This document shows positions 23,750-36,171 of a stretch of DNA of 64,000 nt, piece by piece. Source of the stretch: Amyloporia xantha (taxonomy: Eukaryota; Basidiomycota; Agaricomycetes; Polyporales; Adustoporiaceae); assembly GCA_036971615.1 (NCBI GenBank), contig JAYKKR010000001.1, forward strand, positions 2,046,001 to 2,110,000, read 5' to 3'. The translations under genes were made by a program, and so were the position numbers. The notes beneath the pieces are model-generated. The model saw only the letters and a list, made by a program, of their open reading frames with translations, was not told the origin of the DNA and searched no databases. Each line of letters opens with the position of its first letter. The stretch's first letter is position 1.

Positions 23750-26700
23750 TCAGGATTTGAGCATGGTGATCCTTGAGTCCCTGCGCGTGCTGAGATATAC
23801 TTCAGAATCGACGTCGGGGGTCATCCAAGCGCCTTGTTGGGTCGGATGTATGTTCGTGACCTGCCATGAATAAGAGGTCATCTACACATAGTCGATCTCA
23901 TTAAGGGTGGACCCACCAGAAACCTCTGCCCTGGTGCAAAGTGTCCTGCCTTTCCGCCCTCCTTAGTCGTGATGCCGAGGACATCCCATATGGTCAGCTG
24001 AGCTTTGCGTAGCGGCTCATGCTTACTCCACCGTGAATCTTTTACGACAACAACCCGGAAGCTACGGACTTGACGGGGTGGGAAGTTAATCTATCTCCAG
24101 TTCAGTGCCTATCATGACAAGAGAAAACGCAATATCGTGACGTGCTTACTTCCATCTCTCTGCGAATTTCCTCGTGCATGTTGTCTCGCGACGTCACAAC
24201 GTGGTCCCGGATACACCTAGCCAGCCAGCCAGCGGCATGGGGAGTAATGCTAGTCCATTCCCCAATGAAGCTGTCCGGGTTTTCCAACAGATTCGCCAGA
24301 CGATCTTCAGTGTTGGCCGGTCCCATATCTGTCAGGTTGATTGTTATTCATGTCCTAGGCTCGATTGGAGAAATCGAGCTCACCGTCGACGTCGGCGCGC
24401 TCCCATCCAGGTCCAGCGCGGCCTTCGAATTTTTCTGCCCATTCCTCACAAAGAAGCAGCTTCTCTTCGAAGTCGTCTTGTAATTTGTTCGCTGCTATCT
24501 CTCTGTTCCTCTGTGATCACATCTGCTCAATGCAAGTTTGGATGGTCCTCAAGAGCTTATCCCTTACCTTCCACGTCTCGTCTGCAATAGCCTCATCCCT
24601 CTCATTGAGAGGTCCTTCGCGGAGCCTCTCGCCATTACGTTCGATGAATTCGATGAAAGCCAGCGAGTAAACCTGAGGGATTGTTATGAGCTGTTGGAAT
24701 ATGCTACAACTGTTAGATTTACCTTAACAACCGTGAGATCCATTAGAGAGACAAGCCCTCCATCAGGAGTCAAGCTATCGAGGGTGGCCACAGGCGGATG
24801 TTTCAAGAAGCCGAGCTTTGCGTGCCATGGAGCTAGGTGGGATGAGTTACCGCAGATTTGTAGGCGCATCGAGTCGTAGGCTTCCAAGATTTCTTCCGGT
24901 TCTTTGTTCTCACAGACGAGCTGCTCAGACCGTCAATGAGTACGAGAGATGCACGAAAGCAACCCCTACATACCCGCGCATTTGCCACAGCGATCTTCCT
25001 CCCAACACGGATATGCCCTCTCCGCATTGCACGTTCGAGCGCGCTGTCCACGTTGACCCGCAATCTGTACCATCCATCGGTGACCTCCAACTCCGGAGAG
25101 GGAGCGAGGGGAACGCCATCGTCATCGGTACCTGTAGGATGCCAAGTGATCTGGGAAACACACAAGACCATAGGACAGGAGGCCGGAGCGTCGTGGGTGG
25201 TAATCAATCGGAGAGGAGGACGAGACGCTCTGTTCAGCTCGCGCTCATATCTGTGCGACAGGCTACGTTAGCAAGAGAACCAAAGGAGCTAACTAAAATC
25301 GAGATGTCACCTATATAGCAATTGCCTCATCACCTCATCCCAACACCATCTTCTCGTTTCTACAGAGCTTTCCGACTCCGGCTGTAGGCATACCATCCCG
25401 GCAAGCTTCCATAATATCAAGCCCCAATGATTGTCAACCCAGTTCTTTGTCGCTAGAGAACATCCCTTCTCGTGCAGTTCCTTCAGGGCAGCATCAGCAC
25501 CAAGTATGGCAACACCAGCTTGGGACGCCATAGAAGAAGATGCGGAAGGTAAATGAAAGTTATAATAAAGCGCTAGATCTGGCGTTATTTGGCTCAGCTC
25601 TTCAACATTGCTGCAGTGATAAACGCAAGCAATCAGTGCCATAAAGGACAAACTAGAACGATAATACATACATGCCCATAGAAACAAGTGTTTCGGGGTC
25701 GTACGTCTGCGGAGTGAGTCCTGAATTGGCTAACGACTGCCTGTCTGAACGTCGGGCTGAAGAAGGGTCTAATGTTAATTGAGTTCCCTTGATATTACTA
25801 AAAGACATCACTCACTGAGATCGAAGAAATTTGTCCTCCTTTTTCCCTTGTTTTGAACCGTGGGCTGCTCCTTAGTGATGGTCGTGCCCTCAGACAAATT
25901 GCCCTCAACGACAATCTTCTCAGTATGAGTTTGGCTGCTCTGTTTCTGCTCCAATTGACTCCGTCCAGGCTCGCCAGGCCTCATTCCAGCCTTGAATGGC
26001 GTGTTGAACCTCGGTCGACCCCTAGCCGGGCCAACACCTATTCGACGTGGAGTAAGTCCTAGTGCCTTAGCAGGCGATTGGAATGATGCTGGAGATGCCG
26101 CGAGCAACACAGGCCGCACAGGTGTGGGTGAAGGTGCAGGAAATTCCGAAGTCGAGGTCACAATGTTGACACGGTTTGGATTGAGAGGTGAACTGAAGTG
26201 GGTGGGTGCGCCCGATGCGGGCTTCATGGGAGGGCCCATTAAGGGTGACTTGAATGCTTTGTTCTTACCACCAAGGGGCGATCCTGTGCTGAGCATGCCT
26301 GCTTTACTGAATCCTGACCTCGAAGGTGTTGGACTGTCGGGCGGTTTTGCAGGTGAAGGGGCGTTATCAACGGCACGCAAGGCAGGACGGGATGGAGTCT
26401 GAGCAGGAGCTATGCTACGATTGTTTGGCTGATCATTCTCTTGCTCAAGTCCCGATAGATCAACGCAGTCTTCGTCCAGCTCCTGCTGCCACCGCTGCAT
26501 TTTCTGCGCCGCACGCGCAAGCGCCTCAGCAGAAGGCATTGTCCAGTCGCGAGCTTTTGCCTTCTCTGTTGCACCCTGCGACGAGCGCACGAGATCTAGA
26601 CCAGAAGTAAACGCTGGTAGGCTGGAGCCAGGGATCACTGGAACGACGGCTTTCTCCGGGACCGCTGCATCATGAAAGACATCTTGTCCAGATATAAATC

Positions 26701-27632
26701 CAGGGAGGTCATTACTGCGGCTTTCCACGGGCTGAGGGGATGTAACAGGTTCATCTTCATCACTGACAGTCTTTGCAGACTGAAACCCGACCACAGGAGG
26801 GGCAGATTGGACAGAATCACCTTGATCTCTAAGGGCCTTAGCAGACTGAAAGCCGACTACGGCTCCTGGTGTAGACGTGGAACTGAACCAATCGGAGTAG
26901 TCTTGCGCCGGCGGCGCATCTGGAGAGGACGAAGGTGTGTCATGCGCATCATCTGAGTGATTCACGATCTGGAGCGCAGAAGAAAAACCAGATGCTCCTT
27001 GTCTCGCTGGAGTCACGGAATGGGTCGCTCGGCTGTTGGTGATGGCATTGTCCGATCCGTCATCAGATGACTGGGATCCGTCTGACATGCGACCAGCGGA
27101 CCCCGGCTGTGAGGCAATCTCATCGACTTTCATTTGGGGTAGATCCGCTGCAGATTTAAAGCCTGAAAATTTGGGTTTAGGTTGCTGTGGCCTGGTATCT
27201 TCTGGCAAGAGAAGGTGACAGGGTGACGATGAAAGTGCTGATGCCAGTTAGTGACTATGAAGGCCCTGTACCGTCCATATATGCGCTCACTTTCAATGGA
27301 AGACGAACAATGCTCCTTCAGTTCTACTTCGTCTTCATCTTTCTCAAGAGCCGACGCGATCGAAAGAGTTCTTTTCCTTTTCTCTGCAGAAGAGAAACTC
27401 GGAGATAGTCTGGGACGACTTGGTGAGCTTTGCGTGAATCGCTCCTCAAACGTGTCAAATGCATGTATTTCGTCTTGACTCAGACAAAATTGCTCATCGT
27501 ATGTGGGAGAAGACAGCCGTTGTCTCTTTGGTGAGGGGTAAGGAGATGATGATCCTGAGTTTGACGGACGCGAACAATGTACTCAACAAATGTCAGCAGA
27601 TAGCATATAGCCTGCGTACCAAATCTAGACAT
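23750..27632 (-). CDS. BRH2: BRCA2/Brh2 homologue, Rad51 mediator
   Basis: Twelve exons (27632-27620, 27554-27291, 27201-25816, 25768-25672, 25610-25311, 25250-24974, 24920-24723, 24672-24568, 24510-24384, 24328-24150, 24090-23917, 23860-23750) sum to 3231 nt, 1076 residues, close to Ustilago Brh2. The protein loads Rad51 on ssDNA in homologous recombination. The large exon 3 carries several degenerate BRC motifs with the FxxA core (FKSA, FSSA, FQSA twice, then FISG and FTSG). The C-terminal half is the DNA-binding domain: helical segment WVDNHWGLILWKLA, OB1 with DGWYRLRVNVD, OB2 with LEAYDSMRLQICGNSSHL, a charged helical insertion resembling a tower, and OB3 with PPRQVRSFRVV and LTIWDVLG. 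It stops just after OB3. Two MluI-type boxes lie upstream. Confidence 0.95.
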
Positions 27633-28821
27633 GCTTGATGACGGTCCGCGGCCAGATGGGGCTTCTTAACGTTTGTGAAAGCAAGGCTGAGCGAAGGTCC
27701 AAGCACAAGGAATGGGAAGCCGCGCTCAGTGGCTCGTGGCACTAAACGCGACGCGTTGACGTCACGTGATAAACGCGTCCAGATTCAATCGGCTGAGCTC
27801 CTCCGCTTCCGTAGTGCGTGCTGCTTTGAGGGCGATTGTGAGGTTTTCTATGCAACGATGACCGCAGCTGGTGATAAGTCATGTTACAGAAATGCTGAAC
27901 AGGTATGTTTCATAAACATATATTTTACAAGAGAAGTACGCTCGCAGTCAGGAATTCCCCGCTGCCAGTCTAGGTGCGCAAGTCAAAACTACCACAGCTA
28001 GATAGACCTATGTGAACGTATTTCTACAGAGACAGTGGACCAAACATAAAGGGCAATGGACCCATACCTACAGGTTTTGAAGAAACCCTCGTGCGGGTGA
28101 CTTGTGCAACCGTCCTCGGCGCACCTCTGGCAAAAAAAAATGATAATTTGCCTTCGTGCATAACACACTGCAGCTAGCTATGTCCCAAGTGGAGTTCGAT
28201 ATATACACCAGCTCAGTCAAGTCATACAATGGTCGGCTACTGAATATTGAATAGCGAGGACAGTGCGAGGAGTGGTCCAAGGCTCGAGCGCCAGCTGGTC
28301 GATCGTCTCGGAGCGCCCGAGCAGTCCTGTAGACGTATAATATGCGACTTACTGTGGTGCACGCAAAGATCTTGTGTACGCGGTAGGCCGCGCTGCAAAA
28401 CCGCATCAGCATGACCCATTGCAATGCTGATTTTTCAACTGTGGCCCTTTCGTTCTCGATTCGGTGACAGGCGATCAGGTCGATTGTTACCGTCTCCAGA
28501 CCAGCGGAGACGTATTTAGCCTGCGGGCATATATAGCGGTGTCCATACATGCTGAGTACGAGACGTGTCGCAGACGGAAAGTGGCCGTGCTATACAAAGT
28601 GTAGTGTGGCCGATGATGATCGTCGAGCGTGACCACCAAATTGGTGTTCTTCGAACAAACTTGGACTGAACCGACAAAGCGCCTTGTGCCAAGACACAGA
28701 CACTGTTGTTTTATTTTATTCAAAGTAGACCAAGATCATTCAGTTTCTCAGGTCTATCTTCTGTTGCATCCCAACAGTCCCTGCGTCTCACGCACCTTCC
28801 CCCTGGACTCAGAAATCTGTT
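27633..28821. other. Intergenic region between the BRCA2 and taxilin genes
   Basis: A divergent promoter region of about 1.2 kb. It contains the compact motif group described at 27751-27778. An antisense frame at 28068-28550 (160 codons) has no recognisable domain and is not called. Confidence 0.5.
27751..27778. promoter_or_regulatory. Cluster of ACGCGT, TGACGTCA and CACGTG motifs upstream of the BRCA2 gene
   Basis: Within 28 bp stand ACGCGT (27751-27756), TGACGTCA (27757-27764), CACGTG (27763-27768) and a second ACGCGT (27773-27778), about 120-145 bp upstream of the BRCA2 start codon. ACGCGT is the MluI cell-cycle box bound by MBF in yeasts to switch on G1/S genes, many of them for replication and repair. 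The other two are CRE-like bZIP and E-box bHLH sites. G1/S control of this gene is an inference from the motifs. Confidence 0.6.
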
Positions 28822-30925
28822 ATGAACGGTACTCAGACTGCCAGACATGGTAGACCTGCGCCAACTACTGCTACACCACCCGTTCCCGCCGCCGCACCAC
28901 CTGCACCTCCGAACCACACTCATCAGCCATCTACCAACCGACAACCCAATGGAACTACAGCGAATGGTACTCATGCTCCCGCGCAGAAAGGGAAGAAGAA
29001 GGCCGCCGACCAACCCGTCGATCCTACTCAGATGTACGAGACCTTAAAGAACCGCATTGCAGCCTTGGAGGAGGAGGAGGTACACGAGGAAGAAGAGGAA
29101 AGGAAATTTGGTAAGTATTCAGCTTTCTGTGTTCGCTGCTGTGTCAACGTAGGCTTGCAGCGGAGGAAGCGCAAAACTCTGTATCAGGCATGGCGGAGAA
29201 TGCCATCCACACCAAGTACATTGAGCTTGTGCGTGGACGGCCATTTATGCAAAATACGCATAGTACTCACAGCTATGCAGTTTGCAGAGCTGAAGAGAGT
29301 AGAACGTGATCACGCGAAGGAGAAACAGAAGCTAGTGAAGGACAAGGATGCAGGTTTGTGTCATGTCTCTTGCTGACGATGAACGCATGCTCATTGGGTT
29401 TCTCGCTTTAAGCCAAGAGCCAGCTGACCAAGGCGAACCAGACGAAGACAAAGATGGAGAGCCTGGCTCGCGAGCTGCAGAAGGTGAACCCTCATGTATG
29501 CCATATACGCTCGCTCGCTTTTAACTATCTCAACAGGATAATAAGAGGCTAAGGGTAGGCTAATTCGACTTCGACAGGTTTAATTTCTCATACACAGCGC
29601 ATAGGAAGACAGCAAGAGGCTAGCGGCATGTGTGGAGGAGGCTCAGGAAGAGATCGTGCAAATGAAGAACGACATGGCCAAGCGGGTGGAGCGGGCAAAG
29701 ACGCAGGAGAACAAGTATCGTGAGACCCCTGACATTGTGGTCCGCGTCCTTTGCAAGTACCGCGCGGAGCTGTACTTCAAGATTTCGCGGAAGACCAAGC
29801 TGTCGAGACTTTTCAATGCGTGGACAGAGCGGATGGAATCCGGTCCCGGAAAGAAGGGCGATAGTAAGAGTAGCTCTGGATCACCACTGCCTAACGGCAC
29901 TGCATTAGCAAATGCCGCGACGCCGAGCGTGACCTCCAGTGTTTCATCGAGTTCTATGCAATTCATTTTTACCCACAGTGGTCGGAGCGTAGAGGCAGAA
30001 CAGACCCCTGAGGAGGCAGGGATCGAGGACGGGGATGTGATCTTGGCTGTGGAGATCATGGACCTCACCGAGGGCCCGGGGACCGAAGAACTGGTAAGTG
30101 TTCCATTTACGGAGATGCTGCATATATGTGCGTTCGTTAAATGGTACGGGCAACTTTCTAGGATGAGCCAGAACCTCTTCGTCAGAAGCTGCAGAAGGAG
30201 TGGGTCGAGAATCCTCGGGAGTAAGTGCCATAGTGACGGTAGAGCGATACGAAGCTGATGAGTTGCTTCAGGGCAAGGAAGACGATGGAGGAAATCTTCG
30301 ATAGCGTGTGAGTACTAAGGTTTTTCTCTTGTTGTGAAGAAACAAACCACTGCATTAGGGTACGTGAACGTCTAAAGGAGGTACTAAGACAGTATGAGCT
30401 GCGAGAAAAACATTTCGAGTGTGTCATCCGCTCGAAGGAGCTGGAAGTTCTGCTCTCTCGAGCGCGTGCGGCAGAGCAAAAGCAGTTGGCAGAAGGCGAA
30501 AAATCAAGAGCGGATAAGTTTGAGGAAGAGGTGAGATATGTCTCCATGTCTATACGGGGCCATCCGTCGTACACGATTCATTCGAATCGTGACACGGTCC
30601 TAATCGCCATTCCTGTAGAGCAAACAACTTCGCAAGGAGCTGGAGGAGGTCACCGAACAACAGTCGGTCCTGGTCAATAAGCTATTGGCTTGTTGTCATG
30701 ATGTTCGTCACATTTGCACAGATCTGATTTAGTTGGCTGACCTTTTTTCAACAGTCGAGTGATGAACGGTTACGACGATTGTTTGGCTCCCTTCGAGAAG
30801 ACCTCGAGACACGTAAGTTTGGATGAGCCCGCATTGATACAGCACAAGCTCACAATGGACATTCAGGACTCAAGCCAAACATGAATGGGACCACCGATCG
30901 CCCACCAGAACCAGACGTTCTCTGA
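28822..30925 (+). CDS. Taxilin-family coiled-coil protein with an internal SUMO-like domain
   Basis: Twelve exons (28822-29110, 29161-29228, 29281-29353, 29413-29483, 29537-29554, 29605-30093, 30162-30220, 30272-30307, 30359-30530, 30619-30672, 30755-30812, 30867-30925) give 481 residues. A Pro/Thr-rich N-terminus leads into a taxilin half (AEEAQNSVSGMAENAIHTKY, LKRVERDHAKEKQKLVKDKD, LARELQKDNKRLR). Then comes a Rad60-SLD/SUMO-like fold around residues 215-325: DIVVRVLCKYRAELYFKISR, TKLSRLFNAWTERM, a Ser-rich loop, MQFIFTHSGRSVEAEQTPEE and AGIEDGDVILAVE. The second taxilin half follows (RERLKEVLRQYELREKHFE, AAEQKQLAEGEKSRADKFEE). The ubiquitin-like part sits inside one uninterrupted 489-nt exon that begins with taxilin sequence, so it is not a splicing artefact. 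Taxilins bind syntaxins. The C-terminal coiled coil is shorter than usual. Confidence 0.85.
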
Positions 30926-31204
30926 CGGAAGTGGACTGGGAGGCTGAGGGCTTGGTGGTAGTATTCTGTAAACCCTGCGTGTAACAGATATTCCCGAGCC
31001 TCACTTTCAGTCAAGTAATCGGTCAGGACACCGAGTGATGTGACTAGGGATGCGATTGATGACCATGTAGACCAGAACGCTACGAACAATACCCAAAGCG
31101 AGAGAGTCCATAAGTCCATGATGAGTCCGTCCGACCGAGAAGCTAATGCGAAGTGTAATCTAATTATTTGTACAGCGTCCGTCCAGTCCCGGTATTAGAT
31201 CGTT

Positions 31205-32738
31205 TTAGAGTAGTGCATCGAGCTCCTCAACCGCTCCAACCATTCCAGAGCGAGTGAACTTCTTCCCTTTCACAACCTCCAAGCCCTCGCCGGCATACGT
31301 GACGAGAGGCGACAGCTCAATCTCAACATCCTTGGCCACTGTCGCCCCGGCATGCTCCAGGAAACGTCTGTGCTGAGAAAGGAGGTCACGGCGACTTGTC
31401 TCAGGGTCATCGGAGCCGGTGCCAGGAGCGTTCTTGAGCGGGCTGAACTCTTCATTCCGCGCTACCTCCAGGACAGCGAAGTGCTTGGTGAAAGGGAAGA
31501 CATCGAAGACGAACATCTCGAGCTTCATCCCATTGGGCTTGCTCGGTTTTACCGTTTGGCCCTTCTCGTCAACGAACGGGATTTTCTTGCGCGCGATATG
31601 AAACGCGAGCTCCTCCTCGAACTCTTCGGTGCTGTTCAGGAACGCGGTGGTGTAGAAGTGGTTGGCAATGTTACCAGCGCGGAATGCAAGCTCGCCGGTC
31701 TTCGGGTCACGTCGCTCCGCCTGTTCTTTGGAGATCTCTGAATACTCGATGACGCTGAACTTGTCGCCACGACGCGCGACCACACCTACGGACTCTGTCG
31801 GGTAGGCTTTGGGGACGACCTTGGCGGCACAATCGGCCTGCTTCTGAAGGCAATAACCGAGGAATACAGGGTCCGCAACTTTGACGAGACAGTTGTCTAC
31901 GCAATAACTGTGGACATACTGAATCTTGCGTTTCGCCAGATCCGAAAGCACGGTGTCTGATGAAGATGGGGAAATAGGCTTGCGAAGAGCTGCATAGAGG
32001 CCGCCATTGCCATCCGGTGCAACAGCTACATGCGACGTATTCTCGAGGATGACCTTGCCGTCCATTGTGAGACATGGCAGCGTTCCTGCAGGCCGATTGC
32101 CATTAGCCGTAGTGCTTCACGGATAGATAGGTAGCAAACTAACCTTGCTCGAAGAAAATCACATTCCGAGGAGAGAGCCCGAAGTATTGGTTCTTCTTGA
32201 AGAAGGCCTCGGTCGCGGGTCGGGTAGGACCGCTCGTCATGACATACCATGGTATCACGACAGAGCTAGTCGCTTTACCGTACTCCTTCGCAGCGACGGC
32301 CTGCAGCCGAGTGATACGCTCTGCCTGGTACTGGAAGAGTGTCTTGTGTGATGGCAGCCCAATATCATAGCAGCCCTTCGGTGCGCTGCTACCTAATCTT
32401 GTCCCTTGGCCGCCGGCCATCAGGAGTACTCCAACCTGACCCTCAGCGATTGCTCGTAATCCGATATCGCGCCACTCCTTTTCCTTCCCCGAGACACCGA
32501 TCACGCTGTCGAACGCATCCTCGGGGAGCGGCTCGATGGTGTCCTTGCCAGCGTGTTCGGCAGCCTCCTTCTCAGAGCTGATAGCCCGCCGATATATCCG
32601 ATTGACTCGTTCAATATCGAGTGCATCGAGTTGTTGGAGGAGAGATGCGCGCTCCGACTCGGAAAGCTTTGGCCAGAACTGGAGGAGATGGCCCTGTCCT
32701 GCGGCCTCGTAACGCTGACGGAGTTTCTCGAAGGACAT
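31205..32738 (-). CDS. UAP1: UDP-N-acetylglucosamine pyrophosphorylase
   Basis: Two exons (32738-32144, 32085-31205) give 491 residues, the usual size. The enzyme makes UDP-GlcNAc from GlcNAc-1-phosphate and UTP, the precursor for chitin, N-glycans and GPI anchors; it is cytosolic. The nucleotide-binding signature LMAGGQGTRLGSSAPKG is intact. Substrate-site blocks include WYVMTSGPTRPATEAFF, NGGLYAAL and LEMFVFDVFPF. The start ATG before SFEKLRQRYEAAG is preferred over the open frame upstream, which looks non-coding. It is convergent with the taxilin gene (279 bp apart). Confidence 0.96.
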
Positions 32739-34408
32739 CGTCGCAATCGTGCAAATTATTAGATGGAGATACGGGTGGAGAGAGAGAAGGAACGTAAGGC
32801 AGTGGGTTTTGTGGTGGATGTGCTGGTTGTGTGTGTTCGACCGCGTTCCGTCACGACTGAAATAGCTGCTACGCGTCGGGTCTTGCCGTGCATTCAGTAC
32901 GTACAGCATTCCTCTGATCCTCTCACACGGCGCTGTACACCTATCCCACTACTTCTAATGCATCTCCCATTTCTACCTTGAAACACTGCGGGGCTGTTCA
33001 ACTATCACTGCCCTATGGTCCTTGTCGACAACGGCGTGACGCCGTCGAGGCGAACAGGCCGCTCTACGGCCTCACTGTTTGCCAACTCGTCTAGGACCTA
33101 GTCTCCGTTGGTAGCAGAAGTCTATTGCGCTATTGACCTATCATAGAATCTCTTGGTAGCTAGGCACCTCGCTCTCTCTTCCCTTCCAGCGGGCACATAG
33201 GTCTGTCAGCCTGCAGTTGCTTGAACACGAGACAGGTGTGTCTTGAACTATACCGTTCGCAATTCTTGCACCTCCGGACAGCTCTTTTGAACATGTGGAT
33301 GAACCCCTTCATATCTCTTAGACGCTTCAAGGACCAGGAGGTACAATGTCCCTGAGAAGCAAGGGAAGGCCGAGGTCATTGTGTCATGTGGTGCAACGTA
33401 GTTTGCCTGGTGAGTGGAATCTACCGCCAATGTGTTCCCTGTCCTTGCTCTGTACCGTGTGGCTGCAGTCGCTTTATCCATCTGTGTTATCAGTCCTTCA
33501 TCCTGTCCTCTTTGACTGCTGCAATGGAACACGAGGCCGATGGTTCAGCGTGCTCCTATACCTTTGCGGCATCTATGAGGAGATTCTGGACTCTGTGCGA
33601 GCTTACATTCACACGATTGGTGGGGATTATAACAGGACAGCATGTACCGCGCTATACCCCGCGCCGAAAAGTTCGGAATGACCTTTCTGTAGGCGCCATC
33701 GGGGCCACGACTCTTGCTTGTAGGGGACAACGATCCTTGTATGGATGTCGACAGCTCTTTAATCTGGTGTCTACTCAGTAAGCTAGACTCTGATCACTCC
33801 TTTGATGACTGGTCTTACCGCGGGAATCTAAGATCTTACGGGCAATTTGGATTCTGGGGAAGGCTTTTATCTGGTCGCAATCTATTCGAGGATTCGAGGA
33901 TTCAAACTTCCTTCTTCTACTCAGCTGCAATCCTGGCCTCTCAATTTGTCTAAGCGTGTATGCAGGAGCTTGCATTGCTCATAAGTTGTCAATTTTATCG
34001 ATATGCAGTGAGGACAAGTGTCCCGAAATGACGATTTCGTGTGCTCGTCAGGGACACTATGTCCGAAGAGTTTGCGGTCCTCGGTAGCTATCAGGACACG
34101 AGGCTGTCTTCCGGTGCGGAGTTCCTCTGTGCGCTCCATTGTAGATTCGTAGAGGCCGACACCGCCGCTGTGGAACAACTGGACACATCAGTCGTCCAAA
34201 TTATTGGTAAAGCTTACGATTGCCGAGCCTGCAGTCTGAGGAGTTTAGATTGTCCTCACACGTGTGGAATGGAAGGCTTCCTAGTCGCAGACAGGTTCCT
34301 TAATAAATTCTTGCGTGGACCGCGTGAGCAGAATATATCTTGCATAACATTTAAAAGCTGACCGCTCTTCCTGAGGTCTACACCTCACAACCCATCGCTA
34401 CATCGACC
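32739..34408. other. Intergenic region between UAP1 and the exoglucanase gene
   Basis: About 1.7 kb between divergent genes. Several overlapping frames of 60-130 codons occur but none resembles a family or chains by splicing. Presumably it holds both promoters; I see no repeat or RNA gene. Confidence 0.5.
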
Positions 34409-36171
34409 ATGTCCTCTGTTTCTCGTCTCGGCACAACTCTTACTGTACTCAGCCTACTGACTTCCCGGGTTTGGTGTGATGATCCCATTAGCCCGGGCTT
34501 CGCGTACGGCTCCGACACCGTACGCGGCGTTAACTTGGGCGGTTGGCTTGTTCTTGAGGTAAGCTGACGTTCTACGATCGTCAGCCGCGTCGTATTCATA
34601 ATCGCGTCTTCCGTGCAGCCATGGATAACGCCCAGCTTGTTCGACAACACAGGGAACGATGACATCGTAGACGAATGGACGTTCTGTGAACTCCAGGACA
34701 CGGCCACAGCCACTTCTGCCCTCCAAAACCACTGGAGTACTTGGATCACAGAGCAAGATCTGGAGGATATCGCTGCTGCGGGGTAGGTCACATGGTCGCG
34801 TTTTTGCCTGAAGGGGAAATACGTGTATCTGATACTCGTTCGTGCAGTCTGAATCATGTTCGGCTACCGGTAGGGTATTGGGCCTTCGAGGTCGGTCCAG
34901 GAGAACCGTACATCCAAGGACAGCTACCGTACATAAATGATGCTATTGCATGGGCCGGAAACCAGGGCCTCAAGGTGATCTTGGACCTGCACGGTGCCCC
35001 GGGGAGCCAAAATGGGTGATTGTCTCCAAGCAAATCATGCTTTTTTCACCCGTACTGAGATGACTGTTCAGCTTTGATAACTCAGGACATAGATTGTCGT
35101 ATCCGGAATGGCAGTCAAACTCGACGAACGTTCAACGGACAGATTCTGTCATCAAAACTATGGCCTCCATGGTTGCCGGCATTCCGAACGTAGTCTCTAT
35201 CATTGCTCCTCTTAACGAGTCAGCCCTTCTCGCTTATTATGCGTCACGCAAATAATTTGATGCTTATCGACCATGTCACAGGCCAGCGGGATATGACGGC
35301 TCTTCTGTTCTGGATGTCCTAAACCAATACTACTACGACTCATACGGAAACATCAGGTCAGTCTCTTCGAGAATGGATACACGTAGCGTATTTCTCATTG
35401 GACCTGGTTCAGGTACCCCTGGGGTACTTCTCAGGAGAGTGATACTGTTGTCCTGCTTCATGACGCCTTCCAACCTCTCAGGTGAGAGCTAGGACTCCGA
35501 ACTCAGACGACAGCGTGCATGACTGATTATCGTGGATAAAGCTATTGGTCAGGCTATCAGACACCCCCACAATGGCAAGGCGTCGCAATGGACACGCATA
35601 TCTATCAGGTGTTCTCGCAATCGGTGCGTTTTCACGACGTATCTCGGCTTCCATGATCGATAATCCGAGTGTCGATATAACATAACAGGAAGTAGAATAT
35701 TCGAATTCACAGCATATCTCCGCTGCGTGCGACTATACGTCTTCCCTGTCCGGTTTTGATCTTTGGCTCGTCGTCGGAGAATGGACGCCTGCGGCTACTG
35801 ATTGCGCGACATATCTCAACGGGCGCGGTGTTGGTGCGCGCTACGACGGAACTTACCCCGGATCGACCTACGTTGGTAGCTGTTCCGGCCTAACGGGTTC
35901 CGCCTCAACGTTCAGTGATTCCTATAAAACTTTCCTCAGGCAGTATTGGGAGGCCCAAGTGAGTAATTTCCTTTCGATCAGATGACTCTAAGCACTGATT
36001 TTTTATCTCATTTGTGATAAGACTATCGCTTATTCACAGTCTGCCCAAGGCTGGGTGCAGTGGACATGGAAGGCGGAGAATGCGGACGAGTGGACGTACC
36101 AAGCCGGATTGGCGAACGGTTGGATCCCACAAAGCCCGACAGACTACTTATACCCGGATATCTGCGCCTGA
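34409..36171 (+). CDS. EXG1: Secreted exo-beta-1,3-glucanase, GH5
   Basis: Nine exons (34409-34558, 34619-34782, 34848-35015, 35072-35218, 35282-35356, 35413-35481, 35542-35623, 35689-35958, 36022-36171) total 1275 nt, 424 residues. A signal peptide ([19 protein letters not shown]) precedes the catalytic domain. Fungal exoglucanases of this group (GH5 subfamily 9) release glucose from cell-wall beta-1,3-glucan. The family blocks are [45 protein letters not shown], the acid/base glutamate in APLNEP, the nucleophile glutamate in VVGEWTPA, and [17 protein letters not shown]. All GT-AG introns keep the frame. There is no C-terminal anchor, so it should be a soluble secreted enzyme. Confidence 0.95.

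Noticed and set aside
24142..25318. Several plus-strand frames of 100-166 codons
   Set aside because: They lie antisense to BRCA2 exons whose protein matches the OB-fold domains.
28068..28550. 160-codon minus-strand frame between the BRCA2 and taxilin genes
   Set aside because: No domain, no repeat structure, and composition like non-coding sequence; length alone is not enough.
33346..34361. Overlapping small frames between UAP1 and the exoglucanase gene
   Set aside because: They lack family motifs, their starts are often not ATG, and they do not chain by splicing.
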